A DNA stretch of 64,000 bases, from NCBI RefSeq assembly GCF_001078705.1, contig NZ_CDMW01000001.1:713448-777447 (forward strand), read 5' to 3'. Origin of the DNA: Streptococcus sanguinis. Its GTDB lineage: Bacteria; Bacillota; Bacilli; Lactobacillales; Streptococcaceae. The notes beneath the pieces were generated by a model, which saw only the letters and a list, made by a program, of their open reading frames with translations, searched no databases and was not told where the DNA came from. Shown one piece after another: positions 42,394 through 51,962 of the stretch. The position numbers and the translations under genes were made by a program. Each line of letters starts with the position of its first letter. Positions within the stretch are counted from its first letter, which is position 1.

Positions 42394-43041
42394 ATGAAAA
42401 GAGTCAAAGGCTTGTTAGTCATGGATGTAGACAGCACCTTAATCATGGAAGAGGGGATTGATCTGCTAGGTGAGGAGGCGGGTGTAGGAGATCAGGTTGC
42501 GGCTATTACCGAACGTGCCATGCGAGGTGAATTGGACTTTGAAGCTGCTTTACGTGAGCGGGTCGCTCTTTTAAAAGGCCTGCCGGAGGATATTTTTGCT
42601 CGAATTGCTGAAAGGATTCACTTCACTCCGGGAGCCGAGGAACTGGTCTATGAGCTGCATAAACGTGGTTATAAAGTAGGCTTGGTGTCAGGTGGTTTTC
42701 ATGAGACCGTGGACAGACTGGCTGAGCAGCTTGGAATTGACTACGTCAAGGCAAATCGTTTGGAAATCCAGCAGGGGCTTTTGACAGGCCAAGTCTTAGG
42801 AGAGATTGTCACTAAGGATACCAAGCTTGCCATGCTAAAAGCATGGGCAGCCGAAAACAAGTTGGAATTAAATCAAACGATTGCTATGGGAGATGGCGCC
42901 AACGATCTGCCTATGATTCAAGCGGCAGGGATGGGAATTGCCTTTATGGCCAAGCCGATCGTGCGCGAGCAGGCTCCTTACCAGATTCAAGAATGCAATC
43001 TCTATCGGGTCATTGATCTTTTAGACAATAGAAAAGAATAG
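42394..43041 (+). CDS. serB: Phosphoserine phosphatase
   Basis: A HAD-superfamily phosphatase completing serine synthesis from 3-phosphoglycerate. 215 residues, motif I MDVDST (D11, D13), motif II LVSGGFHE, motif III at the KDTKL lysine and motif IV GDGANDLPMI. There is no N-terminal ACT domain, as in most Gram-positive SerB proteins. GGAAGGAG precedes the ATG. It is followed after 9 nt by a glycerate kinase gene, joining two enzymes around 3-phosphoglycerate. Confidence 0.93.
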   Translation: MKRVKGLLVMDVDSTLIMEEGIDLLGEEAGVGDQVAAITERAMRGELDFEAALRERVALLKGLPEDIFARIAERIHFTPGAEELVYELHKRGYKVGLVSGGFHETVDRLAEQLGIDYVKANRLEIQQGLLTGQVLGEIVTKDTKLAMLKAWAAENKLELNQTIAMGDGANDLPMIQAAGMGIAFMAKPIVREQAPYQIQECNLYRVIDLLDNRKE

Positions 43042-43050
43042 GAGAGAGGC

Positions 43051-44169
43051 ATGCATATTCTAATTGCACCGGATTCTTTCAAAGAAAGTTTGTCAGCTGC
43101 TCAGGTTGCTCAAGCTCTTCAGACTGGATTTTCTCAGGCCTTGCCAGATGCCAGCTTTGACTTGCTGCCAGTTGGTGACGGGGGCGAGGGGACAATGGCT
43201 GCGCTGACAGCAGCCTTGGGCTGGGCTGAATTTTACCACACTGTGGCTGGCCCCTTCGGTCAGCCAGTAAAAATGTCTTACGCCAGAAATGGTCAGCAAG
43301 CGCTTTTTGAGATGGCTGATTTGGTCGGACTCGCTTCTATTCCTCAGGAAAAACGAAATCCCTTGGCCATAGAGACCAAAGGATTGGGAGAATTGATTTT
43401 GCACCTAGCTGAAGATGGTGTCAGAAAGATTTTAGTTGGTGTTGGTGGTTCGGCCAGCAATGACGGTGGAATTGGACTGGCAGCAGGCCTAGGCTATGAA
43501 TTTTTCGATGCGGAGAATCATAGACTGCGCCCCATTGGCTCGTCTTTGGGAAAGGTCGCTCGAATTTCAGCTGAGCAGGTTCCCGCTTTCTTGAAAGAAG
43601 TTGAGATTGAGATTTTGACGGATGTAGACAATCCTCTCTGCGGAGAGCGAGGTGCGACAACTGTTTTCGGAGGACAGAAAGGTCTATCTCCCCTACTCTT
43701 TTCTCAAGTAGACCAAGCTATGGCTGATTTCTATCAGTTGGTCAATCCTCAGGTGATTGATATGGATGGAGCTGGGGCTGGTGGTGGAATGGCAGCAGGA
43801 CTGGTTGCTTTTGCCGGAGGAAAAATCGTTTCGGGTATTGAAACCTGTCTAGATTTACTGGATTTTGATGAAAGAGTCAAAAAAGCGGACTTGGTCGTAG
43901 TGGGCGAAGGACGGCTGGACCGTCAGTCTTTGGCGGGCAAGGTACCAGTCGGAGTCGCAAGACGAACACCAGAAGGCATCCCTGTACTGGCTATTTGCGG
44001 TAGCTTGGCAGATGATTTACCGGATTTCCCAGTTGAGAATATCCAGGCAGCTTTTCCGATTATTGCGCGAGCAGATAGTTTGGATAGGATTCTAGAGCAG
44101 GCGGAGCAAAATTTGATTCGCACAGCCAGAAATATTGGCAATGTATTAAAAATGAAAAAAAGCGGTTAG
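43051..44169 (+). CDS. Glycerate kinase (GarK/GlxK family)
   Basis: A 372-residue type I glycerate kinase, phosphorylating D-glycerate (usually to 2-phosphoglycerate). The N-terminal IAPDSFKESLSA, PVGDGGEGT, GVGGSASNDGG and GAGAGGGMAAGL glycine-rich motifs are characteristic. It follows serB in the same transcript; eno, which uses 2-phosphoglycerate, is only 1 kb away. The TAG stop is in the loop of a terminator shared with the opposing gene. Confidence 0.92.
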   Translation: MHILIAPDSFKESLSAAQVAQALQTGFSQALPDASFDLLPVGDGGEGTMAALTAALGWAEFYHTVAGPFGQPVKMSYARNGQQALFEMADLVGLASIPQEKRNPLAIETKGLGELILHLAEDGVRKILVGVGGSASNDGGIGLAAGLGYEFFDAENHRLRPIGSSLGKVARISAEQVPAFLKEVEIEILTDVDNPLCGERGATTVFGGQKGLSPLLFSQVDQAMADFYQLVNPQVIDMDGAGAGGGMAAGLVAFAGGKIVSGIETCLDLLDFDERVKKADLVVVGEGRLDRQSLAGKVPVGVARRTPEGIPVLAICGSLADDLPDFPVENIQAAFPIIARADSLDRILEQAEQNLIRTARNIGNVLKMKKSG

Positions 44170-44180
44170 TCCGCTTTTTT
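44155..44180. terminator. Shared bidirectional terminator holding both stop codons
   Basis: AAAAAAGCGG (44155-44164) with CCGCTTTTTT (44171-44180). The loop contains the overlapping TAG of the glycerate kinase (+) and TAA of the NTF2-like gene (-). Confidence 0.9.
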
Positions 44181-44504
44181 TAGTAGGTATTCAATTTCTT
44201 TGACTATTATGCCTTTCTCAAAGAAGAAGATGTCACAAGACAGGTCACCAAAGTCATTTTCTAAAATGGTCACAATCCGATTCTGGTTGGGACTAAGCTG
44301 ATAATAAGTGCAACGAAACTGGACGGGGTTCTTATGGTAGACTTTTTGAATTTTAGTCAGATAGTCAGCTTTACCTTTGATAATTTCGATTGTGTCACCT
44401 TCAAATTCCCAGCTAACATGATCAGAAAGAAAGGTCTCATAGGTTTGCCAATCGCGTTGATTTTCTGCTTCAAAGAAGGCAAAAAGTTTTTCTAAATTTT
44501 TCAT
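44166..44504 (-). CDS. NTF2/SnoaL-like small protein
   Basis: A 112-residue protein whose pattern (KLFAFFEAENQRDWQTYETF, DHVSWEF, a central HK segment and FGDLSCDIFFFEKGIIVKEIEYL) fits the NTF2-like cone fold used by SnoaL-type proteins. No catalytic assignment is possible. The ATG at 44504 is preferred because it starts 1 nt after the stop of the upstream YueI-like gene, so translation is probably coupled; a longer frame to 44579 would overlap that gene. Confidence 0.65.
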   Translation of the reverse strand: MKNLEKLFAFFEAENQRDWQTYETFLSDHVSWEFEGDTIEIIKGKADYLTKIQKVYHKNPVQFRCTYYQLSPNQNRIVTILENDFGDLSCDIFFFEKGIIVKEIEYLLKKAD

Positions 44505-44505
44505 C

Positions 44506-44955
44506 CTATCCAAACCATTTTTTCCAGAGGGAGCGCTTTTCTTTTGCTGGTTTTTCTGCTGGCTGAAGGAGTCCAGCAAACTGTTGGTTCATATCCTTAT
44601 CATCTACTTGGACAAGATGGTCGCTATGGACAATCAGGCCAAAAGGAGAAGCCTGGTAATCACTTGAGACGATAGTCGCTTCGCAGCCCAGTTCCTTAGA
44701 GGTTTTTAGATAAAAGATTTGATTACTAGACTCGACTTCTGGAGAAATTTTGACAATTACAGGTTGACAGTTTTTCATGATGCTGCTGAGCATTTCCTTG
44801 AAATGACTGCGAATGAGAGAGCTGTTAGCTTGCTCAATAGAGCAGGAGGCCAGCACTCGCTCTTCAAAAGTCCCTAAAAATCTACGCTGTTCATCAGGGT
44901 TGAGCTTGACTCCGCCCTGAGCTTTTTCCATAATTACTTTATTAATATCAGTCAT
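44506..44955 (-). CDS. YueI/DUF1694 family protein, apparently leaderless
   Basis: A 149-residue cytoplasmic protein. GGVKLNPDEQRRFLGTFEERV near the N-terminus is the strongest DUF1694 (YueI) mark, with a Rossmann-like VIVKISPEVESSNQIFYLKTSKELGCEATIV stretch later; function unknown. The ATG at 44955 is 6 nt downstream of a minus-strand extended -10 (TGG TACAAT, 44962-44970), with no Shine-Dalgarno. A longer frame starting at 45060 would begin upstream of this promoter. Confidence 0.8.
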   Translation of the reverse strand: MTDINKVIMEKAQGGVKLNPDEQRRFLGTFEERVLASCSIEQANSSLIRSHFKEMLSSIMKNCQPVIVKISPEVESSNQIFYLKTSKELGCEATIVSSDYQASPFGLIVHSDHLVQVDDKDMNQQFAGLLQPAEKPAKEKRSLWKKWFG

Positions 44956-44961
44956 AATAAA

Positions 44962-44970
44962 ATTGTACCA
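44962..44970 (-). promoter_or_regulatory. Extended -10 promoter giving a leaderless yueI-type mRNA
   Basis: TGG plus TACAAT, then TTTATT (6 nt) before the ATG. Confidence 0.55.
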
Positions 44971-45095
44971 TAAAAGGAGAAATTCTAAAAGGTCGAATCT
45001 TCTTTCTGATTTGCCGGAAAAACATTTATATAGTAAATTTGGAATCGTTTTCTTGTGCAAAATTTCTCAAATTTGCTTAGATTCTCTATTTTTCC

Positions 45096-45124
45096 TTGAA
45101 AAAAAAGCGTTTTTGAGGTATCAT
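45096..45124 (+). promoter_or_regulatory. eno promoter
   Basis: TTGAAA (45096-45101), exactly 17 nt, TATCAT (45119-45124). Confidence 0.75.
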
Positions 45125-45160
45125 AGACTAGTAAATAATTTTAAATAATAAGGAGAGTAA

Positions 45161-46468
<1,308 letters not shown>

Positions 46469-46487
46469 TCTAACAGCATATAAGAGG

Positions 46488-46513
46488 AGCTAGGACTTAG
46501 TCCTAGCTTTTTT
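46488..46513 (+). terminator. Terminator after eno
   Basis: Perfect AGCTAGGAC/GTCCTAGCT stem (46488-46496 with 46500-46508), TTA loop, T6. Confidence 0.9.
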
Positions 46514-46532
46514 GATGTGTAAAGATATAACA

Positions 46533-46761
46533 ATGGATATTTTTTGATTTAGGATCAACCCTAATTGATGAGAGGGAGATTTATCATCTTTGTCTAGAAA
46601 ATTGCCTAGAAGTAGTGTATAGGGCTTGGTCATGCTCTTTCCCTTGAAAAATTAGAGGACAAGATGACAGTTTTTCTTTTGGAAAATATAATCAAGAGAT
46701 CCCTGCGTTTCCTTGTGACTACTTGCTTGAAAAAGTGAGTGATTTACTGAAGATTTTATAG
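46533..46761 (+). pseudogene. Decayed HAD-like hydrolase remnant
   Basis: In the gap before mgtE one frame (from 46546) reads DLGSTLIDEREIYHLCLENC, a HAD motif I, then an in-frame TGA at 46645, then continues KIRGQDDSFSFGKYNQEIPA and DYLLEKVSDLLKIL before TAG at 46759. The candidate ATG at 46533 is out of frame by one base; removing one T from the T6 run at 46540-46545 would give MDIFDLGSTLIDE. The piece is about 75 codons, only the first third of a normal HAD protein, so it is both truncated and broken. Recognition by eye only. Confidence 0.5.
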
Positions 46762-46788
46762 CTTTCTTGTATCAAAATCAGTCTTTTA

Positions 46789-46797
46789 TGGTATACT
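46789..46797 (+). promoter_or_regulatory. Extended -10 promoter of mgtE
   Basis: TGG plus TATACT (46792-46797), 23 nt before the mgtE ATG. TTGTAT at 46767 is a possible -35 at 19 nt. Confidence 0.5.
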
Positions 46798-46820
46798 AGC
46801 AAAGTGGAAGGAGGAGTACA

Positions 46821-48161
46821 ATGGAAGAATTATTAAATCAGGTCTTACTATCACAGGATAGTGAAGTTTTCAATCAGATATTTGACGATTACTATGCCAT
46901 TGATATTGCTCTTTCTTTGGAGGCTTTGGAGGATGAGGAAGGGAATCTCCTCAAAACCTTTACGGAAATGGCTAGCGATGATCAATTGGTAGAGATTTTA
47001 AAAGAAGCCGAGCCGGAGTTGCAACGGCAGATTATCCAATCGATTTCTTTCAAACGTACCAGCACTCTTTTTCATCTTATGCCAGATGATGATGTGGTAG
47101 ATATTTTGGGTTACTTGAGTGTGGACTTGCGTAAGCAATACTTAAGTATGATGAAAAATACCAGTCAAGAGAATTTGAAAGCTATGTTGGCTTACGATCC
47201 TCAGACAGCTGGTGGTCTGATGACGACAGAATTCATCACCTTAAATGAAAATCTGACCGTCTCAGCAACTCTCAATAAATTGAGGGAGATTTCGCCCAAT
47301 ACGGAAGTTATTGATACCTTATTTATTAGAAATGTGCATCATTCGCTAGTTGGCTGGATTGATATCCGTGATTTGTTTATTCATGGTGCGGAGATGAAAC
47401 TCAGTGAATTTATGAACACTCAGTTAGTAACTGTGACGCCAGAGGTTGACCAAGAGGAAGTGGCACAGCTTTCTGCCAAATATAATTTATCTGTCGTACC
47501 GGTCGTCAATCATCGGCAGGTATTGCTAGGAATCATCACAATTGATGATATCGTCGATGTTTTGCAAGAAGAGTATCAAGAAGATATCTTGCGGATGGGT
47601 GGTGTCCAAGAAAGTGAAGAAATTGGAGGACCTTTCAAAGAATCACTCAAGAAACGCTTACCTTGGTTGATGATTAACCTAGTGACAGCCTTTCTAGCTT
47701 CTGCGACAGTAGCACTTTTTGATGATACGATTTCAAAAGTTGTAGCATTAGCAGCGATTAGTCCTATTATCACGGGAATGGGTGGAAATTCTGCCTCTCA
47801 GACACTTGCTTTGGTTATCCAGGGAATTGCCTTGGGAAAACTGGATCTGAAAGAAGATCGGAATTTAGTATTCAAAGAAATCGTGCTAGCTTTGGTTAAT
47901 GGTTTCTTTACAGGCTTGATTGCAGCGATTGTCATGTTTGTCTTCTATCAAAATTTCTATCTGTCTGTTATTGTGGTATTGGCTATGATGATTAATCTAG
48001 CATGTGGTGCTCTATTTGGTTACTTTGTACCGCTGATTATCAAGACACTGCATCAGGATCCGGCTCTAGCCTCGACCATTTTCATTACCACGGCAACAGA
48101 TGTATTGGGTTATCTAGCTTTTCTAGGCTTAGCACAAATTTTCTTACCATTAATTGTATAA
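46821..48161 (+). CDS. mgtE: Magnesium transporter MgtE
   Basis: A Mg2+ channel. 446 residues: an N-terminal superhelical domain (about 1-125) with repeated acidic helices, a pair of CBS domains (about 130-255, seen in VIDTLFIRNVHHSLVGWIDI and VVPVVNHRQVLLGIITIDDI), a plug helix, and five membrane helices from about residue 283, containing SPIITGMGGNSASQTLALVI. AAGGAGGAG precedes the ATG. No M-box riboswitch is visible upstream; Mg sensing would lie in the protein itself. Confidence 0.95.
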   Translation: MEELLNQVLLSQDSEVFNQIFDDYYAIDIALSLEALEDEEGNLLKTFTEMASDDQLVEILKEAEPELQRQIIQSISFKRTSTLFHLMPDDDVVDILGYLSVDLRKQYLSMMKNTSQENLKAMLAYDPQTAGGLMTTEFITLNENLTVSATLNKLREISPNTEVIDTLFIRNVHHSLVGWIDIRDLFIHGAEMKLSEFMNTQLVTVTPEVDQEEVAQLSAKYNLSVVPVVNHRQVLLGIITIDDIVDVLQEEYQEDILRMGGVQESEEIGGPFKESLKKRLPWLMINLVTAFLASATVALFDDTISKVVALAAISPIITGMGGNSASQTLALVIQGIALGKLDLKEDRNLVFKEIVLALVNGFFTGLIAAIVMFVFYQNFYLSVIVVLAMMINLACGALFGYFVPLIIKTLHQDPALASTIFITTATDVLGYLAFLGLAQIFLPLIV

Positions 48162-48173
48162 AAAATGATACAC

Positions 48174-48205
48174 AAAAAACGCTTGAAAAATCAAGCGTTT
48201 TTGTT
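48174..48205. terminator. Bidirectional terminator between mgtE and the small helical gene
   Basis: AAAAACGCTTGA (48175-48186) with TCAAGCGTTTTT (48191-48202), AAAA loop. Confidence 0.9.
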
Positions 48206-48208
48206 TTC

Positions 48209-48400
48209 TTAGTTGTCGAACAAACCTTTAACTTTATCAATAGCACCGCTGGCCATTTCATTTCCAGCTACTAATTTTTTAGCTTGATCAAGGTATTCAC
48301 CGAGTTTGTCTTTGTTTTCTTCGATAAACTTTTTGGCGCCATCAAAGTCTTTCTTTTCAATCATTTCTTTTACCTGGTTAAATAAATCTACTGGATTCAT
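48209..48400 (-). CDS. Small helical protein of unknown function
   Basis: A 63-residue, highly charged, alpha-helical protein (MNPVDLFNQVKEMIEKKDFD start, VKGLFDN end) without signal peptide or membrane segment. An AAGGAG site (48409-48414) lies 8 nt before the ATG, and a terminator follows, so I take it as a real gene despite its size. I do not recognise a characterised family. Confidence 0.7.
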   Translation of the reverse strand: MNPVDLFNQVKEMIEKKDFDGAKKFIEENKDKLGEYLDQAKKLVAGNEMASGAIDKVKGLFDN

Positions 48401-48468
48401 AGCTGTTGCTCCTTAGTAATTTTTTATACTATTTAATCAAATTTCTAATAGAAAAACAAGAAATCTGC

Positions 48469-49479
48469 TTATTTAAAGGTCACGCAAACAGCTTCGGGAA
48501 CGTAGAAATCATGGGAGATTTCTGTTAATTTTCCACTCTCTACATCGCGTTTGAAGATGGTTGCATTGTCTGAGTCTTGATGGACAGCAATGATATGGTT
48601 TTGATCCGGTGTGATGTTGAAATCCCGTGGATTTTGGCCATTGGTAGGTGCAATCTGGATTAACTCTAAGCTGCCGTCAGCTAAGATTTTGTAGACGGCA
48701 AGAGAGTCATGACCACGGTTGGAACCGTAGAGGAACTTGCCATCAGCAGACAGGCGAATAGCAGCTGTTCCATTGGCTTCTTCAAAGTCCTCTGGTAAGG
48801 TGGAGATAGTTTGCAGGTGTTCAAAATGCCCGACTCCATCGTAAATCAGGACTTCAATAGTAGAATTAAGCTCACAAATCAAATAGGCGATTTTGTAATG
48901 ATGGTGGAAAACGATATGGCGGGCACCAGCTCCAGCGGCACACTTGTAGGTGTTCAGAGGAGCGATTTTTCCGTCTTCAGCAATATCATAGGTGGTGACT
49001 TCATCAGTTCCCAAGTCGCAGGTGATCAGGTATTGATCTGGTGTAAGGTCAGCATAGTGGACGTGGGCTGAAGCTTGGTTGGCATGCGGTCCTTGACCTT
49101 GATGGATAGCTGAGTCAGCCAGTTCCAGTCTGCCATCAGCCAGTCGTCTGTAGACCAAGACTTGTCCCTTATGATAATTGGCACCGTAAACCAAGTCACG
49201 TTCTTCGTCTACTGCGACATAGCAGAGCGGAGCCCCTTCTTCAACGACATGGTTGAGGAGCTGACCTGCCTGGTCAAAGACTGCAATACCTCCCTGTCCG
49301 TCCTTTGCTCCGACAGAATAGAGATGTCCAGCTTTGTCGAAGGCTAGGTAGGTTGGACTTGGCTCTTCAGCAACCAAGGTCAAGTTTTCTAGTGTTTCCT
49401 TGTTAGAATTGAAATCTGCCTTGTAAATTCCCTTGGAATCTTTGCGAGTATAGGTTCCAAAGTAAACCGTTTGTGTCAT
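48469..49479 (-). CDS. pgl: 6-phosphogluconolactonase (lactonase/beta-propeller family)
   Basis: A 336-residue seven-bladed beta-propeller of the YkgB/Pgl lactonase family. It would hydrolyse 6-phosphogluconolactone in the pentose phosphate route, unlike the unrelated DevB-type enzyme. Repeats of the type PTYLAFDKAGHLYSVG, APLCYVAVDEERDLVYGANY and GARHIVFHHHYKIAYLICEL mark the blades; conserved PHANQASAHVH and NPRDFNITPDQ belong to the active-site region. Substrate specificity cannot be proven from sequence. Ribosome site GAGGTAA; divergent from the lipoprotein-ABC locus. Confidence 0.85.
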   Translation of the reverse strand: MTQTVYFGTYTRKDSKGIYKADFNSNKETLENLTLVAEEPSPTYLAFDKAGHLYSVGAKDGQGGIAVFDQAGQLLNHVVEEGAPLCYVAVDEERDLVYGANYHKGQVLVYRRLADGRLELADSAIHQGQGPHANQASAHVHYADLTPDQYLITCDLGTDEVTTYDIAEDGKIAPLNTYKCAAGAGARHIVFHHHYKIAYLICELNSTIEVLIYDGVGHFEHLQTISTLPEDFEEANGTAAIRLSADGKFLYGSNRGHDSLAVYKILADGSLELIQIAPTNGQNPRDFNITPDQNHIIAVHQDSDNATIFKRDVESGKLTEISHDFYVPEAVCVTFK

Positions 49480-49515
49480 GACATTACCTCGTATGTATTT
49501 AGATTGCTTGCTACT

Positions 49516-49524
49516 ATTATATCA
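49516..49524 (-). promoter_or_regulatory. Extended -10 promoter of pgl
   Basis: TGA plus TATAAT on the minus strand (49516-49521), 36 nt before the ATG. Confidence 0.6.
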
Positions 49525-49640
49525 TAAAAGCAGATGATAGGTCTTGGAGCGGAGGATTTGCCTGATTTTCAAAAGAATAGTATTGGTTTTGAAAAAACAG
49601 ATAAAAAACAGATAGCGGGTAGGAAGGGGATAGATGGCTT

Positions 49641-49649
49641 TGTTAGAAT
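49641..49649 (+). promoter_or_regulatory. Possible promoter of the lipoprotein-ABC-two-component locus
   Basis: TGT plus TAGAAT (49644-49649). The leader contains a perfect 7-bp hairpin CAGGAAG/CTTCCTG (49677-49683 with 49691-49697), without T tract, close to the ribosome site. Confidence 0.35.
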
Positions 49650-49722
49650 AGAATTGTTCAAAAAAACAAATACTGTCAGGAAGCAACAAACTTCCTGCTT
49701 GCTAAAACAAAGGAGAAATCAA

Positions 49723-49995
49723 ATGAACGTTAAAAAAATTGCTATGCTCGTTGCTCTTATCGGAATGTCAGGATTCTTTTTAGCCGCATGCGGAAATAAA
49801 GAAGCTGATAACTCAGAAATTAAGGACGGGAAACAAGTGGACTTCCAGAAGGATGCTGTTGATAAGAAGACCAAGACAGTAGATGGGAAAGAAGTGACAG
49901 AATACACAATGCCTGATGGAAATGTTATCCAAATTCCAGCAGATGGTGAGGAAATTCCAGAAGATGGATCAGGATCTAGCTCAGAAGCTGAATAA
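49723..49995 (+). CDS. Small lipoprotein of an ABC/two-component locus
   Basis: A 90-residue lipoprotein: a basic start, a hydrophobic segment, lipobox LAAC (FFLAACGN) with the lipid cysteine near residue 23, then an acidic, low-complexity mature part containing a VDGKEVTEYTMPDGNVIQIP strand pair and a Ser/Glu-rich tail. The ATG at 49723 has AAAGGAG upstream; a longer frame from 49534 lacks one. Function unknown; its place ahead of the HlyD-like adaptor suggests an accessory or sensor role. Confidence 0.75.
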   Translation: MNVKKIAMLVALIGMSGFFLAACGNKEADNSEIKDGKQVDFQKDAVDKKTKTVDGKEVTEYTMPDGNVIQIPADGEEIPEDGSGSSSEAE

Positions 49996-50023
49996 AGATT
50001 AAAACATGTAGGTTGGAGGCAAT

Positions 50024-51289
50024 ATGTTTCGAAGAAAAAAAATGAATCGTAAGACCATTCTATTGGGCAGCACGGTCATTCTTGCTTGTGCTGGGCTGGG
50101 AGGCTATCTGTATTTTAGACAGATCAATCAACAACAGGCCATGAAAATGGTAGATAAGACGATTGATTCGCTGACAGTCCAAGAAGCTGTCAATAACAGT
50201 AAAAAAACAAGCCTGGTTTTATCTGGGGAAGTAGTTGCCAACAATAGCAGTAAGGTCAAGATTGACCCTTCTAAAGGGGAAGTCAAGGAAGTATTTGTCA
50301 AAAATGGAGATACCGTTACACAAGGGCAGCCGCTCTTTTCCTATGTGACAGAGCAGCAATTGACAGCCCAGTCGGCACAATATGATGCCCAGTCCAAGGC
50401 TAATGGCATTACAGCTGCTCAAAACAGCGCTGCGATTAAATGGGAAACCTATAATCGCAAGTTGGCCAGTCTCAATGCTCTCAAAGACAAATACAATTCC
50501 AGTCAGGATGAGTCACTGCTGGAGCAGATTAAGTCTGCTGAAGACGAGCTGGCTCAAGCGCTGAGCGATGCCAAGACGGCGGATAATGAAGTAACGACAG
50601 CTCAGATTGAGGCTGAAAAGGCTCAGGTGACAGCTCAGACAGAATCAGACCGAATGAAGTATGATACTGTGACTGCCGATACAGCAGGAACAATTACCTC
50701 TATGAATGAAGATTTGCCCAATCAGTCCAAGGCCAAAAAGGAAGAAGAAAACTTTATTGAGATTATGGACAAGTCCAAAACTCTGGTCAAAGGGACTGTC
50801 AGTGAATTTGACCGTGAGAAGCTGAGTGTTGGCCAGAAAGTGGAAGTGGTGGATCGCAAGGATCCTAAGAAACGCTGGAGTGGTACAGTAACTCAGGTCG
50901 GCAGCCTGACAGCAGAAAATACTTCCAATAATAATGGTGGGAATAAGCAACAGGAAAACCCCAACCAAGGTAAGTATCCTTATACTGTAGAGCTGGATCA
51001 AGGTGGTGAAATGCCACTGGTGGGCTCCCATTCCTATGTCAACATCGTGGAGAATGCTCCCGAGGCCGGCAAGGTAGTTGTCAATAAGGCCTATACTTTC
51101 AGTAAAAATGGCAAGACCTATGTCTGGAAAGTAGAGGGTAAGACTCTGAAAATGCATGAAGTCAAGACCAAGAAAGTGTCTGACCGTTTGGTAGAGATTA
51201 CAGAAGGTTTGACTATGCAGGATACCATTTCGACCCCAAGAGCTGGTATGGAAGAAGGGATGGAGGTAGGACAGCATGTTAAAGCTTAA
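50024..51289 (+). CDS. HlyD/RND-type membrane fusion protein of an ABC exporter
   Basis: A 421-residue adaptor like YknX/MacA. It has one N-terminal membrane helix (about 10-30), a lipoyl-like half (VVANNSSKVKIDPSKGEVKE, NGDTVTQGQPLFSY), a coiled coil of about 100 residues (about 105-205), the second lipoyl half (DTVTADTAGTITSMN) and beta-barrel domains with KVEVVDRKDPKKRWSGTV. It links an ABC pump to extracellular substrates such as peptides or antimicrobials. GGAGG lies 4 nt before the ATG. It overlaps the ATPase gene by 14 nt. Confidence 0.85.
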   Translation: MFRRKKMNRKTILLGSTVILACAGLGGYLYFRQINQQQAMKMVDKTIDSLTVQEAVNNSKKTSLVLSGEVVANNSSKVKIDPSKGEVKEVFVKNGDTVTQGQPLFSYVTEQQLTAQSAQYDAQSKANGITAAQNSAAIKWETYNRKLASLNALKDKYNSSQDESLLEQIKSAEDELAQALSDAKTADNEVTTAQIEAEKAQVTAQTESDRMKYDTVTADTAGTITSMNEDLPNQSKAKKEEENFIEIMDKSKTLVKGTVSEFDREKLSVGQKVEVVDRKDPKKRWSGTVTQVGSLTAENTSNNNGGNKQQENPNQGKYPYTVELDQGGEMPLVGSHSYVNIVENAPEAGKVVVNKAYTFSKNGKTYVWKVEGKTLKMHEVKTKKVSDRLVEITEGLTMQDTISTPRAGMEEGMEVGQHVKA

Positions 51290-51950
51290 GGATATCCACA
51301 AATCTTATCAGCAGGGCAGTCAGGAATTTCCAATTTTAAAAGGAATTGATCTGCATGTGAAAGAGGGGGATTTTCTGGCTATCATGGGACCATCTGGATC
51401 TGGCAAGTCCACTCTGATGAACATTATCGGCTGTCTGGATAAGGCAAGTTCAGGGACTTATCATATTGAAGGGACCGATGTGTCTGAGCTGTCTGACAAT
51501 CAGCTGTCCGATTTGCGCAATCAGAAGATTGGCTTTGTTTTTCAAAATTTTAACCTCATGCCCAAGCTAACAGCCTGCCAAAATGTAGAACTGCCTCTGA
51601 CTTACATGAAAATTCCTAAAAAAGAGAGACGGGAGCGGGCGATGGAAATGCTGCGGTTAGTCGGGCTGGAAGAAAGAAGTGATTTCAAGCCTATGGAGCT
51701 GTCCGGTGGTCAAAAGCAGCGGGTAGCTATTGCACGAGCCTTGGTAACCAATCCCAGCTTCATCCTTGGTGACGAACCAACTGGGGCTCTGGATACCAAG
51801 ACCAGTGTGCAGATTATGGACCTTTTCAAGCAGTTTAATGATGAGGGAAAGACCATTGTCATCATTACCCATGAGCCGGAAGTAGCTCAACTCTGCAAGC
51901 AGACGGTTATCCTGCGGGACGGTAATATAGAGAGCAAAGCGATAGGATAG
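51276..51950 (+). CDS. ABC transporter ATP-binding protein (MacB/LolD type)
   Basis: A 224-residue ATPase with Walker A GPSGSGKST (38-46), Q-loop VFQNFNLMPKL, signature LSGGQKQRVAIARA and Walker B FILGDEPTGALD. The subfamily serves MacB-like and bacteriocin-resistance exporters. It overlaps the adaptor gene and is 12 nt from the permease gene. Confidence 0.93.
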   Translation: MLKLKDIHKSYQQGSQEFPILKGIDLHVKEGDFLAIMGPSGSGKSTLMNIIGCLDKASSGTYHIEGTDVSELSDNQLSDLRNQKIGFVFQNFNLMPKLTACQNVELPLTYMKIPKKERRERAMEMLRLVGLEERSDFKPMELSGGQKQRVAIARALVTNPSFILGDEPTGALDTKTSVQIMDLFKQFNDEGKTIVIITHEPEVAQLCKQTVILRDGNIESKAIG

Positions 51951-51962
51951 AAAGGAAGCTTT

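Noticed and set aside
45103-45117. cre-like AAAAAGCGTTTTT between -35 and -10 of eno
   Set aside because: Several key positions of the CcpA consensus differ; it is more likely an A/T-rich spacer.
49534-49722. Longer start (ATG 49534) for the small lipoprotein
   Set aside because: It would bury the signal peptide 63 residues inside the protein and has no ribosome site; ATG 49723 has AAAGGAG and gives a proper lipobox distance.
50645-51301. 218-residue minus-strand frame opposite the HlyD-like gene
   Set aside because: Shadow frame over a coding region with clear domain motifs; no ribosome site or promoter.
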